The notes beneath the pieces are model-generated. The model was not told the DNA's origin. It made no database searches and saw only the letters and a program-made list of their open reading frames with translations. 64,000 nucleotides of DNA from Undaria pinnatifida (Eukaryota > Sar > Phaeophyceae > Laminariales > Alariaceae): positions 17,843,251 through 17,907,250 of the forward strand of contig JABAKD010000001.1 in the NCBI GenBank assembly GCA_012845835.1, written 5' to 3'. Position numbers and translations under genes: made by a program. Shown piece after piece: positions 21,990 through 31,469 of this stretch (position 1 is its first letter; every line of letters begins with the position of its first letter).

Positions 21990-23054
21990 TTCGGTGTTGG
22001 CCTCGGACTCATGCGACACGCCGGTGCGGCCTCGACTAAACGAGCTTATTTGGGGCATTTTGGAGCATGGGCAGACTTTCGGGTACGTTCTGGTGTTCCC
22101 GTCTTTCTTGATCGCGTCATTGACGATATAACCAACGTGTGGCATTTGTTCGAATACGTAGCGTACGCGCTTGCTACCAAGAAACTGCGGTCGGCGACCA
22201 TCGAAAGCCATCTGTCGGCCATCAAGGTTTTTCCATCGTATTTCACGTGGTTTCGAGCTCGACACAACTCAACCCGTCAATCGCGAGCGCCCTCAAAGGT
22301 GCGGCGCGCTCGCATGCCGAAGTGGGTAATCAGGCGACCGTGCATCGGCCCGTGTCGTGGGCTATGTTGTTTGCTGGCGAAACTTGATCCCTGCTTGGCG
22401 TAACGGGGGGCGCGTGTTGTGGCTTGCGTTGTGTGCGTGGTTTTTGTTTCGAGCCGCGCTTCCGAAATGTTCGCGGAAACCCGGTCGCGTATCCACGAAA
22501 CGTATTGTTTACGGCGGGCAGACGTGGCTTTCTATCGCGGTCGGGTGCAGTTGGGGGTGACGCAATGGTCGACAGACGACCGCGTCGAGGTTCGATTTCG
22601 TGGGTCTAAGGGCGACCAGTTGCGCAAAGGGGCGGTTATTTCGCGCGTTCGGGCGGGTTCACCGAGGCCCGTGGGGGCCGGTGGCGGTGCTGTTGATCTT
22701 ATGCTCGAGTTGATGTCTTGTTATTTGTGTTTGCCCTCGTCGGCTCCCCTCGTGGCGTATGGCAGTGGTGGTGGCAGATGGTCCATGTGGACGAAGCAAC
22801 AAGCGACGGTGGCCCTGCGAGATGTGGTTGCGTTGGCGGGCGTGCGGGCGGATGAGTACGCCCTGCACTCCCTTAGGATTGGGGGCGCAACGCACGTATC
22901 AGCAGGGGGTGCCTCCCCAGAGACGTTGCAACGGATGGGCCGGTGGGCGTCTGATGCCTATAAGGCGTACGTTCGTAGCCACGGGAAGGATACCAGCCGG
23001 GTAGCAAACTTAATGGCCCAGGAGGGGATGGGTGACGGGATCCAGCCGTTGTAG
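21990..23054 (+). pseudogene. Tyrosine recombinase of DIRS-like element
   Basis: The N-terminal core-binding segment is visible in one frame at about 22005-22240 (STKRAYLGHFGAWADF and LRSATIESHLSAIK). After at least two shifts (near 22235 and 22350-22425) the catalytic domain is open from 22419 to the stop at 23052-23054. The first catalytic Arg is in SSRASEMF, then the H-x-x-R box in LHSLRIGGATH, then GRWASDAYKAYVRSHGKD containing the Trp and the nucleophilic Tyr. The recombinase is expected to integrate a circular cDNA. The catalytic C-terminal 211 codons are intact, although the complete protein cannot be read in one frame. Confidence 0.75.
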
Positions 23055-23332
23055 GGTACAGATTGGGGGCAAGTTAACCCTATTCCAAAGCTGGAGGGAT
23101 AGACGCCGACGTAACTACTTCAGCTGGTACGCAACCTTATCATTTGTGCCAAGCGGATAAAAAGGAGAAGTTGGATCTTGACGTGCGCATCCTAGGGGTA
23201 CAGCAAAAGGGGGTAGAGGAGGGACGCAATGCGTCCGTAAGCTGAGCCTAATACCTTTATTGGAGGCTGGCGTCGAAAGCTCGACATTGCCGGTTGAGAT
23301 GGAACTTGACTCAGGGTTACGGACGATAGCGT

Positions 23333-23355
23333 GGGGCTGCTGTTGGAGCAGCCCC
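23333..23355 (+). other. Perfect 8-bp hairpin downstream of recombinase
   Basis: GGGGCTGC and GCAGCCCC flank a 7-nt loop. It lies about 280 bases after the recombinase stop, near the point where base composition falls, and may mark the element's 3' untranslated or terminal region. Its function is unknown. Confidence 0.5.
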
Positions 23356-23449
23356 GGAGGCCTGCCCCTCTCTCCGCCCCCCGTGCTCCGAAGGGGGGGG
23401 TGTTCAATAATATGATACAACTTCGAAAGCAACATTCAAACCAGGTACT

Positions 23450-23780
23450 TTACAAAAATATTTCAAGGACGTCAGCCGTGAGTTCGACGAGTTTCGGGTC
23501 AATACTCGTCTTTGCGAGCTGCGTTGTTGGTACTTGTAATATACTATATGGGTGAGTTTTTTCAGTGGGAGGGGTCTCTTTCTTCAGTTTTAAAATATGT
23601 TTATAAATAAATGTAGTCTAGACTATATGTTTTGTTTTTCCTCCATTATAATGGCAGGTGTTGGTATTTTTACTTTAGGCGGGGAATTTTGAGCCAGAAC
23701 TAACACCATATATACCCTGGTATATATCTATTTTGAAAATTTATTACTGTAGTTTCCACTATACTGCCGTATCATATATA
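23450..23780 (+). repeat. Family D2 repeat
   Basis: This segment has ACAAAAATATTTCAAGGACG, GTGAGTTCGACGAGTTTCGG and TCAATACTCGTCTTTGCGAG. It continues with GGTGTTGGTATTTTTACTTT and TGTAGTTTCCACTATACTGC. It is collinear with 25083-25395 and is followed directly by a family C copy. Confidence 0.65.
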
Positions 23781-23784
23781 TTAT

Positions 23785-24870
23785 AAAAATTAAAATACAC
23801 TCCAGCTGTGAGATCGAAGATTTCGTCGAAACTCATCTTTGCAAGCTGTGTGTGATACTCCGATCGCGCGCATTACGAGTTGTGTGTCCTCATTAAGGAT
23901 ATAGGTCGGCGACTCCCCTTACAGCTACAGTGTAGCTATCAGGGTCAACAGGATGATTTTAGTCAGTCTGTGCGCGGAAACTATAAAACCCGTTTCTGAG
24001 GGGGACAAAATCTGACAGCTGTGAAGGCAAAGGGGGGGCCTGGTTTTGATCAAAAGCGAGCGGGTTTGGAGGGGGGCGGGGGGGGGGGGGGGGGGGGGGG
24101 AAGGGGCAATTTGTGCATGTAAGCTATAAATCCTTTCGAGGGGATAAATCTGACGGTTTTGGCACCAGTATATTATTGGGGGCGGGGGGGGGGGGGGGGC
24201 AACTCGATATGTGCCTGGAAACTATACATTATTTCGAGGGGACAAATGTGACATTTTTGGAAATAATACATCAGTTTATCGTGTATATTCTGGGGTAAGT
24301 CGTACAATCAGTGAGTAAAGAGAGGGTGGAGTGTTCGAGGGGGTGGGGTTGGGATGGGTTGGGGGGGGAGGGTGGGGGGGTGGGGGCGGGGGGCGGGGGG
24401 GGGGGGAAAGGGCTTTAGGTGAGGGGTTTGTTATACGTGTGGTGCTAGGTCTAGGCGAAGGTGCGGGTGATGGGGAAGAAAGGGGCGTTCGAGGCGGGGG
24501 GGGGGGGGGGACACAGCGGCATGGATGGCTCTCGAAAGATAATGAGGTGATATCCTGTTCGTGAAGTGTTTATTAATGTGGCGGATTTCGATATTTGGTG
24601 GGGCGTTTGAGTAAGGGAGAGCAAGAGGGGGGGGGGGGGGGGAGGTTTTTGAGGAGGTTTAGGTCACAAATAATATTCAAATACAATTCGGCTGTGAGAT
24701 CAAAGATATGTATCAGCTTGTTATACGCGTGGTGCTAGGTCTACGTGATCGTGCAGGTGGTCGGGAAAGAAGGGGCGTTGGAGGGGGGGGGGGGGGGAAA
24801 CACAGCGGCATGGATGGCTCTCGAAAGATAATGAGGTGATATCCTGTGCGTGAAGTGTTTGTTAATGTAT
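23785..24870 (+). repeat. Family C copy with long G-rich body
   Basis: The first 250 bases match the core at 13695-13960. After that comes a body with multiple G-runs, the longest near 24070-24100. Submodules that recur elsewhere follow: ACTATAAATCCTTTCGAGGG, GGTGCTAGGTCTAGGCG, ATGGATGGCTCTCGAAAGAT, and GGCGGATTTCGATATTTGG followed by GGGGCGTTTG. The GGTGCTAGGTCTA and ATGGATGGCTCTCG submodules each occur twice within this copy. No protein is encoded; Gly/Trp/Arg open frames here are artefacts of G-runs. Confidence 0.65.
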
Positions 24871-25011
24871 GTATGGTGGGTAGTTCATTTTGTCTTTTCT
24901 CCGCTTTAATATCGGAAGGAGTACGGATATAGAGTACTGCTACGAATAGTTATTTAATACTTCGAAGTATGTTATTTTTAGTACGGCAATCGAGAATAAA
25001 AGTCGGCTACT

Positions 25012-25100
25012 CCAAAAAAAAAAAAAGTCTGTGGGACACGAGCCAACGGACCCAAATGGATACGCTGTCACTCTAGTCTAACATTTTATAAAAATATTTT
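25012..25100 (-). mobile_element. tRNA-derived SINE-like element
   Basis: On the minus strand an A-box-like segment (AAATGTTAGACTAGAGTGAC) is followed by GCGTATCCATTTGGGTCCG. Next comes a degenerate B-box (GGCTCGTGTCCCAC) and a T13 tract that would terminate Pol III. It is collinear with 25618-25745. No cloverleaf with a 7-bp acceptor stem can be drawn, so it is not a functional tRNA. Confidence 0.45.
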
Positions 25101-25395
25101 CAGGACGCCAACCGTGAATTCGACGAATTTCGGGTCAATACTCATTTTTTGATTTTTTCAAGCTGCTTGCTGGTACTGTACTTACTTGTAATATACGATG
25201 CATGTGGGTAAGTTTTTTCTTAATGGATGGAAGGAGTCCTATTTTTTTACGTTGCAAAAAAAAGTTTTTCTCCACTTAAATTATTGGTGTTGGTATTTTT
25301 ACTTTATATAGGTGAGGAGTTTTGAACGAGATCTAACGTTATATATATTTTATAACTTATTTCTGTAGTTTCCACTACACTGCAATATAATGTAC
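25083..25395 (+). repeat. Family D2 repeat
   Basis: The copy has AAAATATTTTCAGGACGCCA, GAATTCGACGAATTTCGGGT, TCAATACTCATTTTTTG, GGTGTTGGTATTTTTACTTT and TGTAGTTTCCACTACACTGC. It parallels 23450-23780, with indels in the middle. Confidence 0.65.
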
Positions 25396-25617
25396 TCGTA
25401 TAGTCTATGGTGGATGGTTTGCGGGTGGATGGCTTGGTCAGGGTTGTTGGTACTCGTGGTTTAGTGCGTATGTAAGTTTTCTCTTCTCTACCTGGGGTTG
25501 GTTTTACTATTTTGTTTTTTGCACTATATTGGCGTGTTTTTGATATACATCGGTATTATTATGAAGACAGTGGACGTGATGTACGAAGTGATGTAATACG
25601 TAGATATCATGTAAAAG

Positions 25618-25745
25618 TTCCACCCTACAAAAAAAACGAAAAAAAACAAAACAGTGAGACTCGAACCCACGGGGGACTAAAATTTAATACGCTGTAACCC
25701 TAACATTTGAACTACAGATAGATGTTGAGATAGCATGTCCGCGTG
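25618..25745 (-). mobile_element. tRNA-derived SINE-like element
   Basis: Read on the minus strand, GTAGTTCAAATGTTAGGGTT resembles an A-box region. GTGGGTTCGAGTCTCAC then forms a perfect T-arm (5-bp stem with one G-T pair, 7-nt loop TTCGAGT), followed by T-rich terminators. The anticodon arm does not fold properly and no acceptor stem pairs. It shares an AAATGTTAG...ACAGCGTAT core with 25012-25100. A decayed tRNA gene is the alternative. Confidence 0.5.
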
Positions 25746-25749
25746 AATA

Positions 25750-27140
25750 CAACTTACTTCGAAGTACGTTTTCATAAATAACCCTATTTCCGCTATCACT
25801 ATTTCGGTTTTATTCTAATAATACTACGATATTTATTTGTCAACTGCGAGTTCAATCAGTTTGATAAATATTTAGACTATTTATAAAACTAAAAATGAAC
25901 TACCAGGTATTAGACTAGACTAGTCTAATAACATATGGTCGATAATATAGTATTATCTGTCGTCTTGTCCAATCGCATGCCCCAATACAATCGACATCTT
26001 GCTGTTGCGTGTGCATGGGCTCCTGCATGCGTAATGGCGAAGGCTGATATTTCTCGAGGAGGCAGACTCTGCACGGTCACGTGGTTGTGCCCGATATCTG
26101 ACGGTCAAAGGAAGCTCGAAGGTCAAGAGCACGCGCAGCAGCGGGTGAACTGCAGCACATCTCCGACGACACAATAATACGAGGTAAATTTATAGTACAA
26201 ATCCAACAGCAACAACAACAGCAAAGGTGTGTAACGGCAAAAAGAAGCTCGCGATATCGGATGCGGCGGAATCGCAACCCATTCCCAAACAGCACGAAAT
26301 CTTCTTTTAGTCCACCCCTCGAGCTCGAGCACAGCAGTACACTCTTTTCCCCTGCTACTGCCTCGAGTTTCCTGCAACCAACTACCGCATCGACGACACC
26401 GCGCAAAACGACCGCAACGTGGGATCGTATCACCACACCGTTTAGACTCCACAACCAACCGCCGGCACTCCGACCTCGACGGTATCATATCTGGTATTCT
26501 GATCTTCACACTCTTGCACACAACATCGATCAGGTAATTACCGAGAAACATCCCCGTCCCGTCGTTTGCAGGATAACGCTTTGTCGTGCACTCCCCGAGG
26601 TGGCAATTCTGTCGCAGGCACAGCTATCGTGGCTTTGGGAGAACCGTTGCAGGTTACATCATAGTAGACATAGTTTTTATTCAACCCGCCGCTCTGTCGT
26701 CCATGATCTCGATGCTGACGTATGTACGATACCGCCATTCCGGGTACCAGCATGTACAGTATCCTAGTCCATTTCAACCGAGCACTCGGCCACTGCGACG
26801 ATGCTTGACCCCGAATGCCCGTCACCGCTAGCACCCTCTAGGTACGCCACGCCGTTGCCCATACACGAGACCTGTGGTACTTGATAGCTTTCGACAATAG
26901 CCCGCTATCGTGGCTAGTCGCGACCGCTGAAATCGTAGTCTCAAGAATATTTCACCATGACGGTTACTAAAGTTTCTGACTCAAAAGGATCGCCTTTTTC
27001 TATCATCACCGGTGTTCCTCAGCAACTCCGGTTTGGTGGCCTGGTATCCTACCAGGTACAACTCTGCTCGAGAGCGCCTGAGTTTGTCGGTGCGACATCT
27101 TTGATCGCCACTTGAGCCTGCAATTCCTACTACAGCGAGG
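25750..27140. other. No gene recognised; P/S/T-rich frame
   Basis: A + strand frame at 26261-26767 is Pro/Ser/Thr/Arg-rich and overlaps open minus-strand frames. It contains an apparent donor (CAGGTAATTACC) near 26531 but shows no domain I know. It may be part of an intron-bearing gene or chance. No repeat family is recognised here. Confidence 0.25.
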
Positions 27141-27143
27141 AGC

Positions 27144-27290
27144 ATGTTCGGCTTCGTCGCGGACGTGATTGCCATTGCCGCGGAGCAAACGGTGAGCACA
27201 CGAGTCAAATCAGAGGAGTATTCCCGGTTGCTGGATACAATCGTCCTTTTTGCATCTTTTTTTGCGGGTACCTCGGCCATGGGATTTTCC
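27144..27290 (+). CDS. Possible exon with one membrane segment
   Basis: This short frame is plausibly coding. A charged stretch (TRVKSEEYSRLLD) precedes a hydrophobic run of about 20 residues (TIVLFASFFAGTSAMGF), which could be a membrane helix. The frame continues into sequence ending with a family A right-end motif (GCCTCTGCCGTAGCACGCG, about 27393-27411). Coding sequence, if real, therefore stops before or is interrupted by a repeat. No family is recognised and the start and end are guesses. Confidence 0.2.
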
Positions 27291-27688
27291 ATCCGGTACG
27301 AGCAGCAGTTTTATTCTTTTACAAATAATAAGTTCTTGCGAGAGAGTCTTAAGCTCCAAAAATTTCAAAAACCTCAGAAAAAAAGGGGTTCGCCTCTGCC
27401 GTAGCACGCGTCTTTGGTTGGAGGTAACTTCTCCCCGGCAGTTGCTACACCAAACATTGTAGCATCCATCCTCGAGGAAGCGACAACAACATCAATCGGG
27501 ATGAGCAGACAACAACATCAATCCGGATGTATGAGCAGTCGTCGCATCATGATACACGGAGAACAGTTTCTGCACCCAGTACGTCTATGAAAGCGCCTAC
27601 CAGATAGTCTAATGGAACTACTAGTCTAATTTGAAAGAGACCCGACTCTGAGTTCAGGTAGATTGTTCCCGAAGACTTGAAGCAGTGG

Positions 27689-28032
27689 TCAAGGGGCTAA
27701 TGCCGCTACGTACAGCTAGGCAAGGGTGTACATATTTTATGCACAACTTCGACGTACAGTACATGTGATATTATGCCGGGTATAGTTTTGAATATGCTAC
27801 TATGCACGAAATCGACCATTTGTCTCGTGCAATAGTAGTTGGCTACTGACTGAGTCAACCAAGGGGCTAACGCCGCTACGTACAGCTAGGCGAGGGTTTA
27901 CAAATTTTAGGCACAACTTCGATGTACAGTACATACATGTGATATTATGCCGGGCATAGTTTTAAATATGCTACTATGCACGAAATCGATTCGTTGTCTC
28001 GTGCAATAGTAGTTGGCCACTGACTGAGTCAA
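27689..28032. repeat. 170-bp tandem duplication
   Basis: Two direct copies start AAGGGGCTAA at 27691 and 27861, a period of 170 bp. Both end with TGACTGAGTCAA. They differ at scattered positions, with a small insertion (TACATACATG) in the second. Each contains the inverted pair TGCACGAAATCGA and TCTCGTGCA. Confidence 0.85.
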
Positions 28033-28153
28033 GCCGGCGCCTGACGAACAAAAACCATTGATGGTAGTTGACTCCTCGGCTCTCACCGAGTCTATGCTAT
28101 CGCGGGTACTTTGCTGGTAATGCTACCGGTGTACTCTTCACAGCCGCAGGCTC

Positions 28154-28462
28154 GTGCTTTGTTGCCATACATTATTCGCCTCAGATAAGAATCCACGTGA
28201 ATACCGAGTATACCGGTGTTTACTAATTGTTGGCGATGTCACATTTGCCGCCCTGGTATCGCGTACGATCGACAAGCAGGTGCAAGCTTTGCAGCAGGGC
28301 GTCGAAGAAGTCGCCCAGGTTGGCGCAAGGGTATTGGGGGAAACTACGACGTTTATAGTCGAGAAGATCGCCGAGGGGATGGTGAGACTACAAACTCGGC
28401 AACCGTTTTTCGGCATGACCCCTCCTGTAGGACGTATCATCAACAATAGACTACAGGATTAG
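28154..28462 (+). CDS. Possible exon, unknown protein
   Basis: The 102-codon frame has a coherent amphipathic stretch (RTIDKQVQALQQGVEEVAQV followed by GARVLGETTTFIVEKIAEG) that looks like an alpha helix. Further short + frames with Asn/Thr-rich and Ala/Met-rich sequence follow to 28973. No domain is recognised. It could be part of one split or decayed gene together with 27144-27290. It is unsupported by any start or splice evidence. Confidence 0.2.
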   Translation: MLCCHTLFASDKNPREYRVYRCLLIVGDVTFAALVSRTIDKQVQALQQGVEEVAQVGARVLGETTTFIVEKIAEGMVRLQTRQPFFGMTPPVGRIINNRLQD

Positions 28463-28979
28463 CAACAGCATCATGAACAATAGCGTTGGTCCCACCAATA
28501 CTACCAACAACCGCAACAATTCAACTCTAAATGCGAACGCCCCTGATACACGGACATGCCCAGATGAGACGTCTACAACGAACAGGCCCTCAAATACATG
28601 TTCTTGGGAACCACCTCGTGCTATTGAAAATGAACTGGAGCTCACAGTGGGGATTGACAGGAGGACTGTCGGGGTATTGGCGCGCTAGTTTAGTTTGCAC
28701 GATGGTTCCGCGTCAGCTTTTTTCACTCATGACATCCAACTTTCAATTAAATTGTCCCAGGCTAGCATCGCCTGGACACTCGGATTCGGAGAGCCGAGGT
28801 CGACCGTTCCCACCTGCGGCCATCACGCGGCAGGGCTGGTTGCTTTCGGGCTCATGATGAGTGAACTCGACGGCGGGAATTCTCTATTTAGTCGGTACGC
28901 CATCATGCTGAACGCAGCACTAATGAACGCGGCAGCAACGGCCACGATGGCGGCTGCCGAGCCATCGCCGTAACGGACT

Positions 28980-29726
28980 TACACTCGGTAAGGAGAGACA
29001 CAAACGCCCTCATAGGTTTGTTCGTATTGGTCTCGCTTTGATGTATTTTAGAAAAGGTGGTGGGGCACGGCGTGGTTCTGCATCACACTCCACGAAATGC
29101 ACGCGGAAGTCGTTCTCAGTGAATATAACCATTGCTCGGTATCCACCTGTGGACTATAGGTCTCAGCTATACGGCAACGAAAGCTCCAATTGGTCACAGT
29201 GTTCTATTTCGGTTGTCTACAGATACTTCGTGGGTGTCCTGTTATCGACGACAACCTATATACTGTATTGGTAGTACCGGCTGAAACCGCAACGGTAGCT
29301 TCAGCCATGCGCGAGTTGAAGACGGCATTGATTAAAATACCCTTGTGCTACATGCTGAAATCGATTGTAAAACCTATACCAAATATGGAGGATGCACAGA
29401 CTGTAACGACGGGGCGAAAGACCACTGACACTGTCACTGACGATATGTGTTGTGCCAACGTCATTCGTGACGTACGCTGGTACTCGAGTCGTCATGGCTG
29501 TGAGTTCAACAAGATGAAAAAAAAACACTGCAACTCGCAACTGAAATTATGCCGATAGGCCAGTCGCACATATTGTGCATGCGGGCTATTCCGAACAATA
29601 TGGGCTGTCGACTCCCTCGATACCAACGTCTATCCATAATCGAACAAGATCCTGTTACAGTTTGCCGGGGGTGGAGGGATAATTTCATTTTTGTGCAAAT
29701 TGTTTATCTTGGCGCAGTTTCGCTGA
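28980..29726. other. No gene recognised
   Basis: A 122-codon + strand frame (29190-29558) has no recognised domain. No family repeat is seen. Confidence 0.3.
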
Positions 29727-29975
29727 GTGCGACGATAGAGGTTCATCACCACTTTTTTTCTAATACTACCCCTCAATTTTGGTAGGTCAAGACAAGACCT
29801 CTCTCAGAGACTGGTGTGGAGAAAACTGTAACTGCTACCGGACGAAACATTCCATGGTCTCGGTATGGAACGAGAACCATGCAAAAAAAAATGTCCCATT
29901 TCCGACGATTTTGGAGTAAGGAGCCCCGCCGTTTGAAAAACATTTTCTTATACGAAACGCACCCTGCCTGTGTGT
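29727..29975 (+). mobile_element. Family A MITE-like element
   Basis: The left TIR is GTGCGACGATAGAGGTTCAT. Inside are CCCCTCAATTTTGGTAGGTC, TTCCATGGTCTCGGTATGG, TTTCCGACGATTTTGGAGTA and AGGAGCCCCGCCGTTTGAAA. The right TIR is decayed (ACGCACCCTGCCTGTGTG). It is most similar to 11953-12239. Confidence 0.6.
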
Positions 29976-31115
29976 GTGAACATAGCGCAAACAAAAAAGC
30001 GGTCGTCAAACTACACTAACCCCTCCGACTCTGTTGCTTCATGCAAACGCTCGCGTTCACCACTCCCCTTTTCTTGAAGCTCGAACATCAGCCAGATGAA
30101 CACTTTCGGATGTGATCAGCCTGGGAATCCGGACGTAAGCGGTACATCGGAGCCGGCACCCGACAACAGCTGAGCGATGGCGATGAGATGCAGTCACCGT
30201 GAACAGCCGATATTTTCGTTCACCCCGTTCAGTTCAACGCCACCGGAAGTGGACGAACGCGGAAGGCGCTAAATTTTCGTCCGGCCTCCCGCCTTCAACT
30301 CTGCCTCCGCTGGTGTGCATGGCATAGAACATCGACCGATCAACCACCAAGGGGGTTCTAGGCGATTCTAGCCGGTGCCTACCCCGCGTAGCGAGAACTG
30401 TCCACATTTATACAGCAACGCTTTGCTTTGTACGCCGGAGTATTTTTTTTCATGGAATCTGTGACACTGTCAACTGGTCTGAGGAGAGGGTTTTGACTTG
30501 GAGTTCGACAGGAGCGCGACCTGACTTACTTTTTCTTTGGGGTCCACCGGAAGGGGGGCCGGACTATTATTTTTTTTTTTTCGAGTTTTACAGAAGGCTT
30601 GACCACCCTACTTTGAGTATTATGCCGCCAGTGGCCGCCAACCTCCCGCGACTCTGACTTGTCTGCGACGAGAGGTTTAAGGGGTACGTATCTCTCTGGC
30701 GACATCAGTGGGCGCTCGCACAAGGAATTACCGCCTGCGAAAAAAGCCCTACACATTCCGTTGTTGAGTACATGCGGGTAGGATAATGTACACTTTTATT
30801 GTCAACTCGGCTTCAGGAATAGGCTGGGCTTTGTTCATGTTATCGTTGCTGTTTTTCATGCCTTGCGAACGCATGCAGCTTGAGCGCTGAGGACGAAAAC
30901 TAGTTTACCTTGCCAAAAGCGATTGTTGATGCGTCTCGAATCCTGTAAAACGGGGCAGAGTATCACGATGATACGTTCCCGCCTGACGGAGATTACTTCC
31001 TCGCTAGCTGCCTTGGCTTTGCGATGTCTCACGTCGGCGGTGGACTGTGTATTGAATCGCAGGAGATAGGGGTACGCACGGAAGCTGCATATATATGGTG
31101 CGCGGCACACGCTGG
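29976..31115. other. No gene recognised
   Basis: Nothing supported is seen. The short open frames have no recognisable domain. Confidence 0.35.
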
Positions 31116-31461
31116 GCGTGGGGCGACATGTAGGACTTCGGACTAGGATCAGGTTCAGGGTATGGATCAGTGAAACTCATCCAGTACACTAGTTTTGTAT
31201 ACATCACGATGTGACCCTCGCCGACCAGCATGTATAGCCTCTTGACATTCAATGCATAATTCGTCGGTGGCGGCAACAGCGTGGAGCGACATGTAAAATA
31301 CTTGAGACTAGAGGGTTAGGGTCTAGGTTAGGGTGAGGGCTAGGGTTAGGGTCAATGCTATTAACTCAGTAGTGTTGTATTCATCACGATGCATGTCACC
31401 CTCGCCGGCCAGCTTGTATACGGCTTTGACAGCCAGTACGTAACTGGTCAGTGACGGCAAC
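31116..31461. repeat. 163-bp tandem duplication
   Basis: Two diverged direct copies begin GCGTGGGGCGACATGTA (31116) and GCGTGGAGCGACATGTA (31279), a period of 163 bp. They share CATCACGATG, CCCTCGCCG, CAGC(A/T)TGTATA and GACGGCAAC or GGCGGCAAC. The second copy carries the telomere-like tract at 31313-31352. Confidence 0.75.
31313..31352 (+). repeat. Degenerate telomere-like TTAGGG tract
   Basis: About six TTAGGG-like units are present in the order GGGTTAGGGTCTAGGTTAGG, then GTGAGGGCTAGGGTTAGGG. Variants such as CTAGG and TGAGGG are mixed in. It is short and internal, so it is an interstitial tract, not a chromosome end. Confidence 0.65.
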
Positions 31462-31469
31462 AATAGTAT

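Larger units (their letters stand above)
17960..23400 (+). mobile_element. DIRS-like tyrosine-recombinase retroelement
   Basis: This is a GC-rich block in an AT-richer background. It carries, in order, a gag-like ORF, a reverse transcriptase with YVDD, an RNase H and a C-terminal tyrosine recombinase. Gag-RT-RH-YR order with no protease or DDE integrase is diagnostic of DIRS-type (order DIRS) elements, which integrate through a circular intermediate using the recombinase. Several in-frame stops and frameshifts interrupt the coding frames, so the copy is probably inactive. Boundaries are inferred from composition; neither split direct repeats nor inverted termini were identified. It could instead be an internally complete copy whose termini have been lost. 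Confidence 0.8.

Noticed and set aside
18000-23054. LTR retrotransposon or endogenous retrovirus
   Set aside because: There are no long terminal repeats, protease or DDE integrase. A tyrosine recombinase follows RNase H, which points to DIRS.
24331-24564. Gly/Arg/Trp-rich ORF
   Set aside because: It is an artefact of family C G-runs.
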